This document shows positions 1-8,134 of a stretch of 64,000 nt of DNA, one piece after another. The notes below the pieces were generated by a model. That model saw only the letters and a list, made by a program, of their open reading frames with translations, ran no database searches and was not told where the DNA came from. The stretch is from Bacteriovoracaceae bacterium (GTDB lineage: Bacteria; Bdellovibrionota; Bacteriovoracia; Bacteriovoracales; Bacteriovoracaceae), in contig JABGXW010000099.1 of the NCBI GenBank assembly GCA_018675575.1, forward strand, positions 1-64,000, written 5' to 3'. How positions within the stretch are numbered: the stretch's first letter is position 1; every line of letters starts with the position of its first letter. The position numbers and the translations under genes were made by a program.

Positions 1-895
1 ATTTTTGTGTATTTTTAACTTCAGATAGAACTGCTGTATTTTCACCATCATATCTAGTTTCAGTAGACATAGATTCTGTGAAGTCCATATTCACTGTTAC
101 CTTAGCAATAACTTTACCTTCTCCAACAACTTTTGATAAAATTTCTTCAATTTGTTTTTCAAACTTTTGATTGAGTTTCCCAGTAAGCGCCATTCTATTT
201 GCCGTGGCTGCTGTTAATGCATCACCAACATTATCTGATAGTTTTTTTCCTCTATGATCTAAGATCACAACGTTTTCTTCTCTCATGCTTTCTACAGACG
301 ATGATACGAGAGCTGCGATACCTTTAATTTCACTCTCTGTTAAATTTACCCCTCTTTGAAGCTCTAGAACAACTGATGCCGATGGTGGTTTTTTCTCTGA
401 AACAAAAGGACTGTTTTCGGGAAGAGACAAATGAACTCTCGCTCTCTTGACTCCATTGATAAATATTATAGTCTTTATCAATTCGCCTTCAAGTGCTCTT
501 TGTTTATTAATTCTTTGTACAAAACTTGTTGTTCCAAATGATTGCTTATCAAAAACTTCATAGCCGACAACTCCTGAAAAATTAACTCCCATAACAGCAA
601 GTTCAAGTCTCCATTTATTAATAAGGTCTTCTGGAATTGAAATTGTTTTTCCGTCATTAGATAAAGAATAAGCTATTTTCTTTTCTTCTAATATAACTGC
701 TATTTTCTTAGAATCTTCTCTATTTAGATCAGTGTAAAGTACTTCAAACCTGGTTTTGGAGGTCCAAACTACTATACCTAGCAAAGCGGAAAAGATCAGT
801 GCGGTGACAACAAAAAGACTTACTTTTCTACTTGCATCTAGAGTCGAGTAAAACTCCATGAAATTTCTATAAATTTTCTCTAAAAAATCTTGCAC
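1..895 (-). CDS. fliF: Flagellar MS-ring protein FliF (N-terminal part)
   Basis: FliF forms the membrane (MS) ring on which the flagellar rod, C-ring and export gate assemble. The reading frame is open from a GTG at 893-895 to the left edge, giving about 298 N-terminal residues; the C-terminal half lies outside the window. A strong AGGAGG (901-906) sits five bases before the GTG, which decides the start. Residues 24-44 form the first membrane helix (ending GIVVW). The following region reads as the secretin-like YscJ/FliF ring domain, with the characteristic stretch ARVHLSLPENSPF. It is last in a minus-strand operon after fliE, 43 bases away. Identification is firm; completeness cannot be judged. 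Confidence 0.93.
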   Translation of the reverse strand, partial: MQDFLEKIYRNFMEFYSTLDASRKVSLFVVTALIFSALLGIVVWTSKTRFEVLYTDLNREDSKKIAVILEEKKIAYSLSNDGKTISIPEDLINKWRLELAVMGVNFSGVVGYEVFDKQSFGTTSFVQRINKQRALEGELIKTIIFINGVKRARVHLSLPENSPFVSEKKPPSASVVLELQRGVNLTESEIKGIAALVSSSVESMREENVVILDHRGKKLSDNVGDALTAATANRMALTGKLNQKFEKQIEEILSKVVGEGKVIAKVTVNMDFTESMSTETRYDGENTAVLSEVKNTQK

Positions 896-920
896 AGAAT
901 CCTCCTGATCCTAATACTAA

Positions 921-938
921 CTTTAACTTTAACTTTAA
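921..938. repeat. Three tandem 6-bp repeats after fliE
   Basis: Three exact copies of CTTTAA (TTAAAG on the coding strand) lie directly after the fliE stop codon and before the fliF ribosome binding site. The repeat is non-coding in both genes. A change in copy number would alter only the fliE-fliF spacing. Confidence 0.8.
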
Positions 939-1307
939 CTATATCTGCATTCTCATTATTTCTTTGTATGCATCAATGACTTTCAAACGAACTTGGTTCA
1001 TAGTTCGAAAAGCAATATCTGCTTTCTCAACAGCAAGCATCGTTTCATGAATATTTCCAGATTGACCGCTTGCTAATTTCTGTATGGCAACATCCGCTTC
1101 TGTTTGCAATGAGTTTACCTCTGTAATAGAACTTGCAAGCATATCACTGAATGATTGCTTACTTGAACCTTCGAGCTCTGAAACCGATAGCGAGCCCACA
1201 TCCGAAAGTTTAAATTCATCCGTTCCAATACTTGCTGATTTTGACCAATCTTTTGCATTATAATTTTTTAATACATTTAAAACTGATCCTGCTGTTTCTA
1301 TTGGCAT
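939..1307 (-). CDS. fliE: Flagellar hook-basal body protein FliE
   Basis: FliE is the small adaptor that joins the MS ring to the proximal rod and is the first rod protein exported. The 122-residue product has the usual FliE layout: a variable N-terminus and a conserved helical C-terminal half, with the typical motif around residues 88-105 (LAVEKADIAFRTMNQVR), close to the Gly/Ser-rich stretch. Length is close to the family norm of about 100-120. The ATG at 1305-1307 follows AGGAG with good spacing. It lies nine bases after flgC and is followed by a short hexamer repeat, then fliF. Confidence 0.93.
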   Translation of the reverse strand: MPIETAGSVLNVLKNYNAKDWSKSASIGTDEFKLSDVGSLSVSELEGSSKQSFSDMLASSITEVNSLQTEADVAIQKLASGQSGNIHETMLAVEKADIAFRTMNQVRLKVIDAYKEIMRMQI

Positions 1308-1316
1308 TACTTACTC

Positions 1317-1754
1317 CTATCTACCTATTTCTAAGGCCTTTAAGGCCATCCCTTTAGTAGTATTCATTGCATTTACATTTGCTTCATATGAACGTGATGT
1401 TGAAATCATATTTGCCATTTCTTCCATTACATTAATATTTGGATAAGCTACATATCCTTGTTCATTTGCATCCGGGTGATTAGGTTCGTACTTCAAAACT
1501 GGAGGTCTATTAGTAGAAATTACTTCCGTTGCGTGAACAGATTTGGCCATTGCATCCAACTCTCCTTCAAGTACTTCTGAAAAAGATTCTCTTACAGGCT
1601 CTGCTCCATAAACGACTTCTTTTCGTCTATAGGGGCCCCCCTCTGCTGTTCTGGTAGTTTGTGCATTAGCTATATTTGAAGAAATAGCTCCCATTCTCTT
1701 TCTATTTGCTGAAAGACCTGAGGAACTTATTCTTAAACTAGATAATAAATCCAT
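1317..1754 (-). CDS. flgC: Flagellar proximal rod protein FlgC
   Basis: FlgC is a proximal rod subunit of the flagellar basal body. The 145-residue protein has the N-terminal rod/hook motif (ISSNIANAQTTR, residues 24-35), in which the usual ANxxT sequence is recognisable, and the C-terminal rod signature around residues 117-145 (SRSYEANVNAMNTTKGMALK) that forms the paired helices of the axial proteins. Length matches the family. The ATG follows AGGAG. It is placed between flgB (ten-base gap) and fliE (nine-base gap), the standard flgB-flgC-fliE order, so co-transcription is expected. Confidence 0.95.
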   Translation of the reverse strand: MDLLSSLRISSSGLSANRKRMGAISSNIANAQTTRTAEGGPYRRKEVVYGAEPVRESFSEVLEGELDAMAKSVHATEVISTNRPPVLKYEPNHPDANEQGYVAYPNINVMEEMANMISTSRSYEANVNAMNTTKGMALKALEIGR

Positions 1755-1764
1755 AACTTAACTC

Positions 1765-2172
1765 CTACCTTTCCGATCCTATCGCGTACTTTAATAAACC
1801 AAGTTTTTTGTTTAATAATTGTACTGATGCATCGTAAAGAATTTTGTTTTTCGCCATTAAGGACATTTCTGCATCTCTATCTACAGTATTACCATCTTCA
1901 CTAACTACGCCATTTGGATCTTCAAAAACTTCAGGTTGCAGATTATTAAATCCTCCACTTCCAACATCAAAATGTCTTCCATCCTCGACATTTAATGATT
2001 CATTACCATCAACATCTAATGCTCTTGATAATGCTTCTTCAAATCCAATTCGTTTTGCTTTATAACCTGGTGTCTCAGCGTTAGCTATATTTGAGGTAAT
2101 AAGCTCTTGTCTCATCTGTCTGAAATTGATAGATGCTGCCAATGCTTGCATAGTTTTATCTTCTATCTTCAT
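1765..2172 (-). CDS. flgB: Flagellar proximal rod protein FlgB
   Basis: FlgB is the innermost FlgB/FlgC rod subunit. The 135-residue protein carries the flagellar rod motif SNIANAETPGYKAKR near residues 27-41 and a helical C-terminus (residues 105-135) for axial packing. It has no cleavable signal, as expected for a substrate of the flagellar type III exporter. The ATG follows GAGGATCT. It starts 25 bases after the regulator gene upstream, so it appears to be part of the same minus-strand transcript that starts before the 3170-5860 gene. Confidence 0.94.
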   Translation of the reverse strand: MKIEDKTMQALAASINFRQMRQELITSNIANAETPGYKAKRIGFEEALSRALDVDGNESLNVEDGRHFDVGSGGFNNLQPEVFEDPNGVVSEDGNTVDRDAEMSLMAKNKILYDASVQLLNKKLGLLKYAIGSER

Positions 2173-2197
2173 AGATCCTCACTTACACTACAACCAA

Positions 2198-3130
2198 TTA
2201 TCTTAAGTTAACGAAATAGGCTGATCCTACGCCTCTATATTCATTGATTTTATTTCTTAAAGTTCTTATAGATACTCCCAAAATCTTTGCTGCTTGAGTT
2301 CTATTTTCACTAGTATGTACAAGAGCTTTTTTGATTAAAAGTTTTTCAGCTTCTTTTAGTGACATTAATCTGATTCCTTCGTTAACATCATCATTGATTA
2401 GAGATACTGATCTCTTCTCTCCAATTTCTAAATCTGCTTCGGTTAAAATTCCTGTATCTGAATTACAAATGGAGTTCTCAATTACTGTTTTCAACTCATG
2501 AACATTATGTGTCCAATAATGAGAGATTATTTTATTCATAGCCGAATCTTCAATTCTTACTTCTGAGTTTTTAGAGCAATTGGAAGCAAAAAAGTTTGCT
2601 AACATTTGAAGGTCGGTTTCTCTTTCTCTTAATGGAGTGATTGTGATCGCATTTTGAGAAATCATTGTATAAAGTCCTCTATAGAACCTTCCTGATCCAA
2701 CTAGTTTTGACAGGTTTTTTGTTGTAGTTGCAACAAATCTAATATCTATGTCATAATCTTGGAGTTCCATTAAGATTTTATGTAATCTTTTTTGGAAGCT
2801 ATCCTCTAGACCGTCAACATTAGCAAATACTACCGTTCCGCCATTTGTTGCCTCTAGAATTCCTTTATTAAATCTTCCTGTCTCTTCATCTCTATGCCCT
2901 AAGATCTCATTTTCAACTTGTTGAGCATCATTAGAACAATCAACAATTGCAAATTGAGCATCTGATCTTGCTGAATTTTGATGAACAAATTGACTCAGTG
3001 ACCTTTTTCCAACACCAGCTTCTCCCACTACAAGCACTGGAGCTTTAGTAACTGAAACATTTCTAGCGATAGAAATTGCTTTTTGAATTTTAGGATCTTG
3101 TCCGAAAAGTTCGACTCTTACAGTATCCAT
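2198..3130 (-). CDS. Degenerate sigma-54-activator-like AAA+ regulator in the flagellar operon
   Basis: The 310-residue protein is related to NtrC-family sigma-54 activators but has no receiver domain. Its AAA+ module (about residues 8-235) keeps Walker A (GEAGVGKR, 36-43) and the PLRERETD motif (about 156-163). It lacks the GAFTGA loop that contacts sigma-54: GH at 78-79 runs through DEET straight to GRF. Its Walker B reads VVFANVDG (100-107) instead of the usual acidic FLDEIG. A Fis-type helix-turn-helix lies at about 275-297. ATP-driven opening of sigma-54 promoters is therefore unlikely; DNA binding is likely. The upstream GTG frame extends to 3151, but AGGAGG at 3135-3140 marks the ATG at 3130. 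FlbD/FleQ-like flagellar control is inferred from context. Confidence 0.85.
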   Translation of the reverse strand: MDTVRVELFGQDPKIQKAISIARNVSVTKAPVLVVGEAGVGKRSLSQFVHQNSARSDAQFAIVDCSNDAQQVENEILGHRDEETGRFNKGILEATNGGTVVFANVDGLEDSFQKRLHKILMELQDYDIDIRFVATTTKNLSKLVGSGRFYRGLYTMISQNAITITPLRERETDLQMLANFFASNCSKNSEVRIEDSAMNKIISHYWTHNVHELKTVIENSICNSDTGILTEADLEIGEKRSVSLINDDVNEGIRLMSLKEAEKLLIKKALVHTSENRTQAAKILGVSIRTLRNKINEYRGVGSAYFVNLR

Positions 3131-3169
3131 TTGACCTCCTGTCATTAACACCCCTTCCTAGGGTGGGAA

Positions 3170-5860
3170 CTATATTGTTTTGTTTTTAATATTAATTAAC
3201 GATAATTCAGACTTTACCATTTCTTTGATATAATCTGAAACATCCTTGTCTTTTAAAATTTCGTTAAATACTTTAACTCCTTCTTTTTCATTATTTCCAT
3301 CTACAAAACCAAGGCCTAAAAGGTATCTTAAACGCCCCGCATATGTAGTCTTTGTATATTTTTTAAAGAATTTTTTTATTTCTGAAATGATTTCAACTCG
3401 AGAAGAAATACTATTTTCGGCAGCCAGTATTTCAATTAGAAGATAAGATATTCTTTCTTTAACTTCTTGAATAAAGATATTCTTCGATCCAAATCCCTTG
3501 GTATCATTTAATATGGCCTTCGCGGCTTTTTTATATTTCTTAGTATTTCCTACTTGATATATCGAATCGGTATAGGCTAATAACATCTCCGCGATTTCAG
3601 AAGGATCGTAAATCCTTTTTACCTTTTGATATGATATATAATTCTCTAAATCTCTCTCAGCACCTTGATATTTCTTTGTTTTATAATTAACAATTCCTCT
3701 ATAATAATGAGTCTTTCTATATGCAGGATAGATTGTGGAAATTACTTTTATACTTTTATAAGCCAATTCCCAATTTTTTAATTTAATATTTTTAATCAGC
3801 ATTAATTCATTAAGCATTATGTTCGAGGCAGTTAATCCATCTCGTTTAACCCAGATAGGAAAAGTCCTCTGTGGTGATTTCTCTAATTGTTGAAAAGACT
3901 TATAAACTTCATCAAATCCATTATAAAGCCCTGTTCTTATATATGATTTTCCTACAATGAAGTTAAGATATGCGTCGGTAGCAACTTTTCTTACATATTT
4001 TTCTTTATAGACATCCCAGACTCTAATAACTCTACTATATTCCCCCTTTTTAAAATCATCTAGCATAATCCCATAAATAGCTTCAGCGCCATCACCTTCT
4101 AGAACTCTTCTCTCTGTTTTAGATAATATGTTTAGAGGTATGGCGTTCAAATAAGTCAAAGCTTTCTTATATTCTTTGTCTGCTAATAATGTTCTTATTC
4201 TCACTAACCATAAAAGTTTTTTAAGATTTTTATTTCTTTTAAGCTTTAAATCATCCGTTTCTAATAGAATTCTTATTTCGCGATCATCTTTTGTGAGTTT
4301 CTTTTTTCGAACTGACCTTAAAGCAACATATCTAAGTCTCGCTTCATAACTAATTTTTTCATCTTGTGACTTATTTATTGCATTTTTATAAAGGTCACTT
4401 GTTTGTTTAATATCTTTGTCCAAAATCTCATAACATAGAGCAATTCTGAGTCTGGCTGCAGATGACTTTGTTATGTAGCTATAATTTGATAAGAATTGAT
4501 CAAATAACCTTATGGCCTCCTTATATCTTGCTTCTCTGAATAAGGCCTCAGCAACATTGAATAATATGGTTGGATTCGCGGGTTGAATAATTGATTTTAA
4601 GTTCTTCTCATATAGTTTTATTGCATTGGATATTTTTCCAATTTTTATAAGTGTATAAATTTCATAAGCTAACATTGTTTGAGCAGACACTAATTTCTTT
4701 AAAGTTTTATCTTTTATAACTTCTCGTAGTTTTTCAACTTGTCTCAGCTGAGTTAACGAAAAGAGGATCGTTTCAGCTGCGAAGCCTGATTCTTCGTAGT
4801 CGAAATTTTCTTTTGATGAAACGTAAAACATCTTTGCATAATCTAGGGACTTAACATAATCATTAGCTGATAGTTTAAATGTAATAAGGTATTTTAAAAT
4901 ACCTTTTTTCATTTCATAGTTTTTTGTTCTTTTAGCAATAGTTGTCAGCATTGCGATTGCTGTTTTCACCGGTTTTCTATTACCTTTATCAATATTTTCT
5001 CTTAATATTGAATTTGCCTTCAAATACTCTAGCAACTCAATATGATCATCATCTCCATACTTCTCATAAAAAAGAGTAATGGATTTATACATCAATCCCC
5101 ACTTTTTCTTCCTGTATAGATTGATTGCCAATTGCAAATGAGCCTCTTTGTCATTTTTGCTATATTTTCTATCTCTAATTGGGAAAAAGTGTTCAGGTGT
5201 TTTTCTTTCTAGGTTAAGAATATTTTTTACTTTTGGACTTAATGGTTCATAGTCCCAAATAGAACTTGCTCCATATCTAAAATCTCGATATGCCTTATTA
5301 ATTTTTTTAACCACAACTTTCTTTTTCTTATTCTTGATAACCTTTTTTACTAAAGAAGGTCTTTTTAATAGTATTGGGGCCTTAGCATTAGGTTTATCTA
5401 CCGTAGGAGCCTCAACATCCTTTTGTTTTAATATTTTTGCAATCTCTTTTTTCTCGGCACTTAGTAAGCTATCTGAATCTGACCAAAAATCTAAAACATA
5501 GTTTTTGTCTCTATCCTTATAGAAAGTAAATAGTTCTATATCTTCTCTTGTTAGTTCTAAAGTTAAACTCTTTACAGCTGTTTCTTTAGAGTTAGGATCA
5601 ATGATCATTTTTTTAATATAATTTCCGACTGTCGAAAGTTCTGCCAAGTCGTCTGCAACTTTTTTAAAGACATCTGCATTTAATGATTTTATAGTGATTG
5701 ATTTTCCATTTTTATTTATTGTTAAGAGGTCTTTTGGTACTGATATTTTTAATCTTAAATGCGACTTTGCACTTTCAATTGTAATGACTCCAGCAAAAAT
5801 TGCAGGCGACATCATAATGAATAGAAGATATGTCAAAAATTTGATCTTAATCTGTTTCAT
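3170..5860 (-). CDS. Large secreted TPR-rich protein at the head of the flagellar operon
   Basis: This 896-residue protein has a signal peptide (residues 1-23, cut after IFA). It then has a beta-rich N-terminal domain to about residue 135, a Lys/Pro-rich linker (about 150-190), and a long all-helical region (about 225-890) with tetratricopeptide-like units such as LFNVAEALFREARYKEAIRL and YKTKKYQGAERDLENY. It should act in the periplasm as a scaffold. The gene precedes the degenerate regulator by 39 bases and flgB-flgC-fliE-fliF, so a role in flagellar assembly or motility is suggested by position only. I cannot name the family. The 244 bases upstream hold an inverted repeat and repeated TAGGCAA words. 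Confidence 0.8.
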   Translation of the reverse strand: MKQIKIKFLTYLLFIMMSPAIFAGVITIESAKSHLRLKISVPKDLLTINKNGKSITIKSLNADVFKKVADDLAELSTVGNYIKKMIIDPNSKETAVKSLTLELTREDIELFTFYKDRDKNYVLDFWSDSDSLLSAEKKEIAKILKQKDVEAPTVDKPNAKAPILLKRPSLVKKVIKNKKKKVVVKKINKAYRDFRYGASSIWDYEPLSPKVKNILNLERKTPEHFFPIRDRKYSKNDKEAHLQLAINLYRKKKWGLMYKSITLFYEKYGDDDHIELLEYLKANSILRENIDKGNRKPVKTAIAMLTTIAKRTKNYEMKKGILKYLITFKLSANDYVKSLDYAKMFYVSSKENFDYEESGFAAETILFSLTQLRQVEKLREVIKDKTLKKLVSAQTMLAYEIYTLIKIGKISNAIKLYEKNLKSIIQPANPTILFNVAEALFREARYKEAIRLFDQFLSNYSYITKSSAARLRIALCYEILDKDIKQTSDLYKNAINKSQDEKISYEARLRYVALRSVRKKKLTKDDREIRILLETDDLKLKRNKNLKKLLWLVRIRTLLADKEYKKALTYLNAIPLNILSKTERRVLEGDGAEAIYGIMLDDFKKGEYSRVIRVWDVYKEKYVRKVATDAYLNFIVGKSYIRTGLYNGFDEVYKSFQQLEKSPQRTFPIWVKRDGLTASNIMLNELMLIKNIKLKNWELAYKSIKVISTIYPAYRKTHYYRGIVNYKTKKYQGAERDLENYISYQKVKRIYDPSEIAEMLLAYTDSIYQVGNTKKYKKAAKAILNDTKGFGSKNIFIQEVKERISYLLIEILAAENSISSRVEIISEIKKFFKKYTKTTYAGRLRYLLGLGFVDGNNEKEGVKVFNEILKDKDVSDYIKEMVKSELSLINIKNKTI

Positions 5861-6022
5861 GTGAGTCGAACTTCCTGTTCTTTTTTTGCTTTAGACAAGG
5901 CCCAATCATTCTTCCTAAACAATTGCCTTACAATAATTCTATCATTTTCGTGGGAATAATAAAGGAAAATTTTTCTCTTAGGACTTTTTTGCCTATCTAC
6001 TTTTTGACAGAGGTTAAAATTG

Positions 6023-6046
6023 CCTATTTACAAAGGTTTAAATAGG
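6023..6046. repeat. Inverted repeat between the response regulator and the TPR gene
   Basis: CCTATTTA (6023-6030) and TAAATAGG (6039-6046) are exact inverted 8-mers separated by eight bases. The arrangement could be a weak terminator for the response-regulator gene or an operator for the flagellar transcript; there is no clear U-run on the minus strand. TAGGCAA occurs twice on the minus strand here, about 31 bases apart. Confidence 0.55.
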
Positions 6047-6104
6047 GAAATATTTTTGTCGGGGATTGTAATTTTATTGGAAGGGCCATTTTGCACTCTT
6101 AAGA

Positions 6105-7643
6105 TTATAAATTAAGAGTATTCATACCTTTCTTTTTCATCTTTTCAATCAAAGTAGTTCTATTAAGATGAAGTAATTTAGAAGCTTGGTTTTTATTTCC
6201 GCCAGTCTTGTCTAAGGCCTGCATTATTAGACTTTCTTCAATATTTGATAAAACTGATTTCAAATTCATTCCGTCTTCTGGCAATTGAAGAAGGTCAGCA
6301 GTATTATTCTCGAATGAAGTATTTTGTAAAAACTTCTTAGGAAGATCTTCAACTTCAATTGTTGCCCCACCTTTTAGAATAACTAATCTTTCCATTAAGT
6401 TTTCAAGCTCTCTAACATTTCCAGGCCAATCATACCCAACAAGCATATCGAGGGCATCTGAACTAAACTCAACATTATTTCTTAAGTCGGCACTAACAAA
6501 TCGGGATAAAAAATATGAAATTAGTAATGGTATGTCTTCTCGCCTCGCACATAGAGGTGGGATTTTTATAGGAATAACATTTAATCTATAATAAAGGTCT
6601 TCTCTAAAGTCACCTGCAGTGACTGCTTCTTCTAAATCTCTATGTGTTGCTGTGATAATTCGAACATCAATGGGTGTAGTCTCACTACTTCCAACTCTTT
6701 CGATAACTCTGTTTTGTAATACTCTTAAAAGCTTTACTTGTAGTAAGAGTGGCATATCTCCAATTTCATCTAAAAATATAGATCCCTTGTTTGCCAACTC
6801 AAATCTGCCTTTTCTACTTGATATAGCTCCAGTAAATGCACCTTTTTCGTGGCCAAATAATTCACTTTCTAAAAGCTCAGCAGGTATAGCTCCACAATTT
6901 ACGGAAATCATTGATTGAGACATTCTATTGGAAAGTTTATGAATTGCATTGGCAATCAATTCTTTCCCTGTTCCCGAAGGGCCTCCAATTAAGACTGTTG
7001 AATCAGATGCTGCAACTCGCTGAACACGATCAAATACTACTTTCATTTTATTAGATCTTCCTATCATTCCGCAGAAAACATCTTCTTCAGTAGGTAGCTC
7101 TAATCGATACTTAAGGTTTTTTCGAGAGTTTTTGTTAATAATAGAATCTTCAGTCTTTGGTTGAGCTATCTCTTTAAATGAATAATTTAATTGTGTTTGG
7201 AAAGCATTTTTAATGAGATCTACTAGTTTATCAAGTTCAAATGGCTTTGTGAGATAGTGAAAAACATCTTTTTTTGTTGCTTGAATTGCTGTTTCAATTG
7301 ACGCAAATCCAGTCATAACTAAAGGAACAAATTCAAATCCCTTATCTCGTAATATATCTATCAATAGAAGTCCATCTGTGGCGCATTCCATTTTAAAGCT
7401 TATGTCTGTGACTAAGCAAAATTTATCTAGTGTATTTAAGTCTTTGAGATTAGTTAAAAATTCCACGCATGAGTCAGGATCTTCAAAATAATCTACTTCT
7501 AGACCAAGTTTTTTTTCAATATATTTTTTAAGAGGTTTTCCAAATGAAAAATCATCTTCTACAAGAATTAATCTAGGTTTTAAACTATCAGATACTGAAC
7601 CATCGTGGTCAAATGATAGGTGTAAATGTTTCAAATCATCCAT
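6105..7643 (-). CDS. NtrC-family sigma-54-dependent response regulator
   Basis: This complete 512-residue enhancer-binding regulator has a receiver domain (about 23-145) with the acidic pair E29/D30 plus D31, the phosphorylatable D80 (LVTDIS), T111 and K133. Its AAA+ domain (about 190-430) has Walker A GGPSGTGKE at 220-228, an intact GAFTGA at 268-273 and Walker B FLDEIGD with D292/E293. A Fis-type helix-turn-helix ends the protein (NQASKLLHLNRTTLIEKMKK). No partner histidine kinase is adjacent. It lies directly upstream of the flagellar operon and could drive its sigma-54 promoters, as FlgR or FleR do elsewhere; that is inference. AGAGG precedes the ATG. Confidence 0.93.
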   Translation of the reverse strand: MDDLKHLHLSFDHDGSVSDSLKPRLILVEDDFSFGKPLKKYIEKKLGLEVDYFEDPDSCVEFLTNLKDLNTLDKFCLVTDISFKMECATDGLLLIDILRDKGFEFVPLVMTGFASIETAIQATKKDVFHYLTKPFELDKLVDLIKNAFQTQLNYSFKEIAQPKTEDSIINKNSRKNLKYRLELPTEEDVFCGMIGRSNKMKVVFDRVQRVAASDSTVLIGGPSGTGKELIANAIHKLSNRMSQSMISVNCGAIPAELLESELFGHEKGAFTGAISSRKGRFELANKGSIFLDEIGDMPLLLQVKLLRVLQNRVIERVGSSETTPIDVRIITATHRDLEEAVTAGDFREDLYYRLNVIPIKIPPLCARREDIPLLISYFLSRFVSADLRNNVEFSSDALDMLVGYDWPGNVRELENLMERLVILKGGATIEVEDLPKKFLQNTSFENNTADLLQLPEDGMNLKSVLSNIEESLIMQALDKTGGNKNQASKLLHLNRTTLIEKMKKKGMNTLNL

Positions 7644-7727
7644 TTAGCCTCTTTTCATTTATGAACAAAATTCTTTGTCCGTGTCTTTTTAAAATCCTAT
7701 CCTAACTCCAATTGAAGTGTCAATTTA

Positions 7728-7760
7728 CTGGCACCAGGCATTCCGTGCCGTGTCACACGC
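7728..7760. repeat. REP-like double hairpin
   Basis: Two back-to-back palindromes lie in the 172-base gap. GGCAC (7730-7734) pairs with GTGCC (7745-7749), with an inner GG/CC pairing. CGTGT (7749-7753) pairs with ACACG (7755-7759) around a single C. The sequence is far more GC-rich than its surroundings. It contains CTGGCACC, which also occurs in the repeats bounding the transposase unit at 41280-42058. No T-run follows on either strand, so it is not a simple terminator. Confidence 0.6.
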
Positions 7761-7815
7761 TGAATAAATATAATTTTAATAACTTAGAAGAAATTAGGGG
7801 GATAGACGACCCAAA

Positions 7816-8043
7816 CTAAAATCCTTTGATTATTATCTGAATTTCCAAGACAGATCTATCTGGACCACCTGCCCAAATCCAAAATACTAGAAATACAAAA
7901 GAAACAACAGAAATTATAATAAATAAAGGTATTAACTTTCGTACATCTTTAATCCACAGCAGGTAACAGGTAGAAACCGAGGTGATAATAATTGGGATAC
8001 TCCAAAATGGAGTATATTTAACTATAAAGAAGAACAAATCCAT
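7816..8043 (-). CDS. Small two-helix membrane protein, function unknown
   Basis: A 75-residue reading frame predicts two or three hydrophobic segments (about 4-28 and 36-58, the latter rich in Ile/Val/Phe), a short charged loop (KDVRK) between them, and a short polar tail. No convincing ribosome binding site precedes the ATG. The composition is that of a real membrane protein rather than random translation. No family is recognised and the neighbours give no hint of role. It could be a spurious frame. Confidence 0.45.
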   Translation of the reverse strand: MDLFFFIVKYTPFWSIPIIITSVSTCYLLWIKDVRKLIPLFIIISVVSFVFLVFWIWAGGPDRSVLEIQIIIKGF

Positions 8044-8083
8044 ATATTGATATTAACACAAATAAAAGGGGGACACATAAACC

Positions 8084-8113
8084 AAAAAACTCTTTGATTT
8101 AAGAGGTTTTTTT
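8084..8113 (-). terminator. Intrinsic terminator downstream of metK
   Basis: CTCTT and AAGAG form a short stem around a six-base loop. It is flanked by an A-run on one side and a T-run on the other, so it can act on both strands. It lies about 20 bases after the metK stop and probably ends the metK transcript. Confidence 0.65.
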
Positions 8114-8134
8114 ATTTATTAATGTAAATAGAAT

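Noticed and set aside
5861-6104. Sigma-54 (-24/-12) promoter for the flagellar operon
   Set aside because: Candidate GG and GC pairs are present (for example near TTGGGCC) but none has the required ten-base spacing.
7816-8043. Small membrane protein as a toxin of a type I toxin-antitoxin pair
   Set aside because: No antisense RNA promoter, no second small gene and no strong ribosome binding site; kept only as an unknown small membrane protein.
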